In this document: in pieces, positions 57,272-61,620 of the stretch
How the letters are laid out: every line of letters starts with the position of its first letter
Numbering within the stretch: position 1 is the stretch's first letter
Assembly (NCBI GenBank): GCA_015680685.1
Contig: MNCI01000898.1
Location: 1 to 61,620, forward strand
Direction of reading: 5' to 3'
From: Gnetum montanum
Taxonomy: Eukaryota > Streptophyta > Gnetopsida > Gnetales > Gnetaceae
DNA: 61,620 nucleotides
Made by a program: the position numbers and the translations under genes
The notes under the pieces: generated by a model
What the model saw: only the letters and a program-made list of their open reading frames with translations
Database searches by the model: none
What the model was told of the DNA's origin: nothing

Positions 57272-58153
57272 GTTTTTTGGTTTTGTGTCTGGCAGCCACG
57301 GTGGTCTGTCGTTTTTGGTAACGATTTCAAGGTTTTAGTGAAATGTGTTTTTGTGGCTGCCTTGATGGACGGCGGCAGAGGAAAAACGATAAACATCCGT
57401 TGTTTCGCGGTTTGTTTGTCTCCGCCGCTAAAGATTGGGCGTTTTGGTTGGAGACCATAAACAAACAAGTGTTTTTGGGATTACAAATTCACATTTTTCT
57501 TTTTGAATATATTGCGCTTAGTAATATCATTTCGGGCATTTTTAGGGCAGAGAATTACAACTATTAATCTATAACAGCGGACTAGATTTTAATTTCTTAT
57601 CACACTTTATAAACAGGAATTGACAATTTCGCTTTCCATTTCTCAGTAACTGATTGTAATTCGGCAACCGGTTATAATACGTTATCGTATTCCAAAGTGC
57701 ATCAATCATAAAAATTTTAAATTTTTTGGTTTCTTTATTTCTCTTGTCGGCATTGCAATTTTTATATAGATATCATTTAAACATGAGTCAGACACTGCAT
57801 ACATTTATACTTGAAGCGCCTACTACATCATACGGAAACTGAGATGTTGCTTCGAAAAACCAATTTTTATTACTTTCCGATCCAAAGAAGGAAGCAAATG
57901 CATAAGTATGCTCCACAGCTGCTTATGGCTGAAAAATAGTAATTTGCGGGAGGGTTCAACCCTCTCTGGTTATGCCATAGTCTTCAACTGGACACGGACG
58001 TAAAAGGAACTTCACAATAGATTTGAAAATTTAAAAAAGAAGATAAAGAACAGAGCGCCCTTTTGGAATGTACAATCAAATAACGTTGAATATTAAAAGG
58101 TATCTTAGCATGAAACGATGGGAGCGGCAGCGCTTCAAGTTCTGTATATTCTC
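57272..58153 (+). repeat. duplicated segment, copy B
   Basis: Near-identical to 52709-53628, in the same orientation and without any GH81 coding sequence. It cuts off the gag-like frame of element X on the left and abuts the TGACGAG start of LTR Y on the right. Confidence 0.93.
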
Positions 58154-59577
58154 TGACGAGAATCTGAAACACCATAAAATTTTGAGCTTAGTACTTCTTC
58201 GACGAGAATCGAGCTAAGTCGTGATGCTCCCCAGCATGACTGAAACTTGAGGACCTCACAAACAGCTTCAAGCAAAGTTGAACTCAAAAGGAAATGATTC
58301 CCTGAGATCCATAGAGGACTACGATGACATCTAGCGTTAAACCTAGCAGATTTCGAACTCAAACTCGGTTTTCACTGAGTATGCAGCAAATATCCAGCGT
58401 ACACGCCCAGCGTACATCCCCAACGTATACGCCCAGTGTGTACGCCGAGCATGCACGACCAGCACGTGACCTCAAAGATTACCTGAAACAGACACTTCGA
58501 AGCAAGACTTCGTACAAGGCATCAACTCACAGGGATAGAGCAATTATTAGGCGTCATAATAGACTCCAGAAAATCGAATTTTGGCCTCGGAACCATGCAC
58601 TTTGGAGGTCATACGCTGAGCATGTACATCCTGCACGCCCAGTGTATACGAACAGCGTGTACGCCCAGCGTATACGCCCAGTGTGTAACACAACGCATAC
58701 CAATCAAAGCTCTCCAGAACCGTGTCAGATCAAGTCCAACTAAGTTGAACATCCACAGGCAGCAACAGTTTGTAAAAATGACTTCTTTTGTTTTAGTCAA
58801 GTCTGTACGCCAAGTTCACACGCCCAGCGTTTATACGCTGGCGTACAGTAGTATACGCTGGCGTGCAGCACGCTGTACACTTGTAAAATTTCATTCCTCT
58901 GCACTCGATCAACGCTCCACATGTCACCCGATCTGAAATTCCAGCACCCCACAGCCAATAATCCCATCCCAGATCCAAATGGAATGCCCACGCCTGTATA
59001 AAAACCCCGATTTTTGACCAGATCGGGGTTCGAAAAATTGAGAGATTGGAGCAAAAATTTGGGGCAATACACACAAAGAGAACATCCAAAACGTGGCATC
59101 CTGAGGCTGGACTTCCACCTTGCACGCTAAGCATACGACCTTCACGCTCTGCTTGCAACCGAATCCAGCAAACAATCATCCCCCTGCATCCACCGGAGCC
59201 TTTCGTCTGCCTTGTGTCAAATTCACAACTGCGTTAGACCGGTGCATTGTAACTTTCCGTTTTTCAATAATATTGCAACATTTCTTTTGCTAAGATCTGT
59301 CACAGTTTTTCATTTGTTCTTGTTTACTATTGTTACATTTATGTACGTTTACACTCTAGTTTACATTTATTACACCGTTTGCATATAACCCATCGTATCG
59401 CATATTGACATACGTTCGGGGAAATCCTTTTCTGATCCGCGTGCGGACCACCCAAGGTACTCTACCTTCGTTAGTTCCAGCTCACCCTCAGGCGAAGGTA
59501 GGGTCTTCTGTGCTTGTCTGGTGTTCTCTTAGTCTCTATCCCAAACCAATCGAAGATCGATGATTTCGGACAGTACA
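58154..59577 (+). repeat. LTR of element Y
   Basis: Starts TGACGAG directly after copy B (start inferred) and ends CAGTACA, five bases before a PBS. It has a TATA box TATAAAAA at 58997-59004 and many CGCCCAGCGTATACG-like units upstream of it (58395-58470, 58610-58690, 58805-58880), including perfect CGTATACG palindromes at 58424 and 58669. Confidence 0.68.
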
Positions 59578-59582
59578 GAAAT

Positions 59583-59600
59583 TGGTGCTAGAAAGAGGGC
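59583..59600 (+). other. primer-binding site of element Y
   Basis: TGGTGCTAGAAAGAGGGC, differing by two bases from that of element X. Only about 160 bases of interior follow before the next LTR cuts in at 59759. Confidence 0.7.
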
Positions 59601-59758
59601 CTGAAACTGTTTAAACTTACTTTGATCTCATACACACACCCTCGTGCTTCATATCTGTACCCTGGTTTTCCCAGATTCACATTGTGCCAATACTAAACCC
59701 GGTTCTGAACTTCCTGAATCTGTACCCTGTTTTGCAGCATTCTCAGCGTCTACACGCT

Positions 59759-60586
59759 TGATGAGACGCGACTTGCATGTGCCGCAATATTGCGTCTTTC
59801 CCTGCGATATCGCGTACGCGATATCGCGTCCCGCCGCCATATCTATAAATAAGAGGTGGCGCTCCCTTCATTTCCCAATCCTGGCTAGTGTAGCGAAGCT
59901 CTAGCAGATTGATCACTCCAGAGTTAGAATTTTTCCCCATGTGCCCGCAGTAGGAGTCCTAGAGTGAACGGCTCTTTATTCGAGCAGCTTGTAACCTGAA
60001 CCCAAGTTGTGTACGGCAATAAAGACGAACTTATTTGGATAAACCTTGCAGCATGTGGTTTCATTTATTGCTTTCATTTACTACTTTCCTAGTGCGTTCA
60101 AGTACGACTTGATTACGAGCGTCTACGGACGTGTACGGCTAGTCAAGGAATCGGCTGCTTATCACACTTAAGCTAAATAGGTGCCTCAGTACGACCACTT
60201 TGAGCACTTGCGTTACGTGTGGCGATCCCAGTAACGATTAGTGTTTGGTAAGCCGCAGTTGCATAGTTCAGGGTGTGTCCGGTAAGTGGGAACGGATGCT
60301 GACGCTAGTTAATTTAGACTTAGATCTTTAGTTAGAGTTAGCTTAGTTTCTCAACCCTTTCCCCTGATAGCATAGAAGATAAGCCGAAAATACCAAAAAA
60401 ATCACATACCTCAGACTTGCTTAACCATACACCGTGACACTTACAAGCAAGCCTGGGAAGACAACGAACGATTAACCCCAAGTGTTTCTTGTGGCGTTAA
60501 GGCATTTAGTCTGCGGAGTTCGACCGAATCGTGCGTGTACGCTCGCATTCGTATGGTTGAGTGTAGGGGTACCTCGCCACTCATCA
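59759..60586 (+). repeat. 5' LTR of the right-end family R element
   Basis: Starts TGATGAGACG and ends CGCCACTCATCA. It holds a perfect 24-base palindrome (59804-59827) and a TATA box (TATAAATA, 59844-59851). It is about 80 bases shorter than the LTR at 9715. Confidence 0.92.
59804..59851 (+). promoter_or_regulatory. LTR promoter: perfect 24-base palindrome and TATA box
   Basis: GCGATATCGCGT/ACGCGATATCGC is its own reverse complement over 24 bases. The TATA box begins 17 bases downstream of it. Conserved in position with 9740-9787. Confidence 0.75.
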
Positions 60587-60587
60587 T

Positions 60588-60605
60588 TGGCGCCGTTGCC
60601 GGGGA
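60588..60605 (+). other. primer-binding site, tRNA-Asp type
   Basis: TGGCGCCGTTGCCGGGGA, one base after the LTR end; the intact family form. Confidence 0.92.
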
Positions 60606-60733
60606 CTAAGTGTTTTTTTCGCCAATTAAACATAGGGATATCACTCACATCGTTGTGAGCTTTAAACGAACCTTAGGGTTAATCAGTTAATCAAGAACAT
60701 GAAATAACGGTGAAAATTAGCACACCATTAGAA

Positions 60734-61620
60734 ATGGCTTCTTCTCATGAAATCAACTCACCTAAGGACGATACAGGAGAAAGTCAGGATCATACGCATA
60801 ACCGCAATCAACCATGTCCTCAACAATCCAAGGTCACATATACTCATCCCGATGAGTATGTGCCGGATTTTACCTTTGTTTTCCATCAAGATGAACAGTT
60901 GCGGTGGAGAGACATGCAAGGTAACATCATGTTACCCCCAGATCGCTCTGCTCCCAACATGCTTTCCCGTGCCTTGGTACGGGTTGGCATGCATGAGCTA
61001 CTTGCTGAATACGTTTTGGATGATTATGACACAAGGGGTTATCATCCCACAAACGCCCAACGTATTCGGGATGCAAGGTAGGAGAGCCAACATTCACTGA
61101 TAAAGAGCAAGGTTACCCACTTTATTAGTGAAATATAATAAGTTTTACCATTCACAATGGGTTCCTTAGGAAATGATGTTCCTCCTCCTCACTCTAGTGA
61201 AGAGGCTAGACATCAGGGCCTCAGATCAATGATACATATTCCAGGCTCTGATCCCCGTGAGCACCAGCTGTTCAGGGCAGGAACAATCACTCACACTAAT
61301 GACAGACATTCGGATCGTTACGACAATTGGAGCCGAAGCAGCCGAAAAGAAGGTAAGACACATCACCATGGTGATGGATCCCCTTCTTCTTCTCCTTCAT
61401 CACATCATTCACCCTCTCCTTCCACATCTGAACGCAGCCACCATGGGCATAATGCAGAGAGTAAAGGTAAAAGAGATGAAATGCCTCGACAGGAAAGTCA
61501 AGAGGAGTTAGGACAAGGGCAAGGACGTAGGGAGAATAGGGAACCACAACGTAGACATCACAGACGTCATGAAAGAGATGATCATGGTGAACCCCTATTC
61601 GCAACCCGAAGTATGCTTGA
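60734..61620 (+). pseudogene. gag of the right-end family R element (partial)
   Basis: ATG at 60734 gives MASSHEINSPKDDTGESQD. The frame is open until a TAG at 61079-61081, with HPDEYVPDFTFVFHQDEQLRW, quoted in part as EYVPDFTFVFHQDE, then NIMLPPDRSAPNMLSRAL and DYDTRGYHPTNAQ. After the stop the same frame continues, with two more stops near 61135, through a Ser/His-rich region to an EPLFATRSMLD end that matches 11630-11660. It is the best-preserved gag start in the window. The rest lies outside. Confidence 0.87.

Larger units (their letters stand above)
59759..61620 (+). mobile_element. younger family R Ty3/gypsy element, 5' part
   Basis: LTR, PBS, leader and gag start are present and well preserved; the element runs off the right edge. 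It is a close relative of the 9715-12890 part. Its LTR is inserted in, or joined to, the interior of element Y. Confidence 0.88.

Noticed and set aside
57226-57468. Minus-strand frame repeated at 52974 (NQKT and KTHFTKTLKSL peptides)
   Set aside because: Explained by the duplicated DNA segment; the peptide repetition comes from the 69-base tandem unit.

Overview
The window is nuclear DNA of a land plant with a large, retrotransposon-packed genome. The evidence is a plant-type three-exon GH81 beta-glucanase gene, AT-rich non-coding DNA, and many decayed Ty3/gypsy and Ty1/copia elements with plant-type primer-binding sites. A gymnosperm or fern would fit the repeat load and the GC-rich gene in AT-rich surroundings, but the sequence alone does not decide the species. 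There is no prokaryotic gene organisation. Almost every reading frame outside the GH81 gene belongs to broken transposable elements.

Layout. 1-5113: the 5' half of a reverse-strand Ty3/gypsy element (family R), with LTR, PBS, gag, protease and the start of RT. 5114-9714: unassigned DNA, a possible degraded cellular pseudogene (5808-6650, minus) and a minus-strand gag-protease remnant of a second gypsy type. 9715-24151: a plus-strand composite of family R. A younger, GC-richer LTR-PBS-gag portion is joined near 12.9 kb to an older element that carries a second gag, protease, RT, RNase H, integrase, a long spacer, an extra post-pol gene and a 3' LTR. 24152-34617: another old family R element on the minus strand, truncated inside its post-pol gene exactly at the LTR end of its neighbour. 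34618-36160: AT-rich DNA with short direct repeats and a tRNA-like sequence. 36167-40250: a decayed Ty1/copia element (plus). 41476-48557: a minus-strand element with two LTRs, gag and protease but no recognisable RT or integrase.

48562-52707 is the only convincing host gene: promoter, TATA box and three exons that splice into a continuous 656-residue GH81 endo-1,3-beta-glucanase with its catalytic Asp and two Glu residues in place. A segment of about 0.9 kb starts two bases after its stop codon and is copied again at 57272-58153. Between and after the copies lie pieces of two further LTR elements (X and Y), each with an LTR, a related PBS and little or no coding sequence. 59759-61620 is the start of another younger family R element that runs out of the window.

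The clearest regional themes are these. Coding decay is dominated by changes that look like C-to-T (many TAG and TAA stops where a sister copy has CAG or CAA). Several unrelated LTR families carry short, CpG-containing self-complementary motifs just upstream of the TATA box. Family R carries a conserved extra gene downstream of integrase. Assembly gaps lie at 19453-20132, 32885-32932, 33819 and 55575; the last sits between two copies of a 46-base repeat and may mark an assembly artefact.
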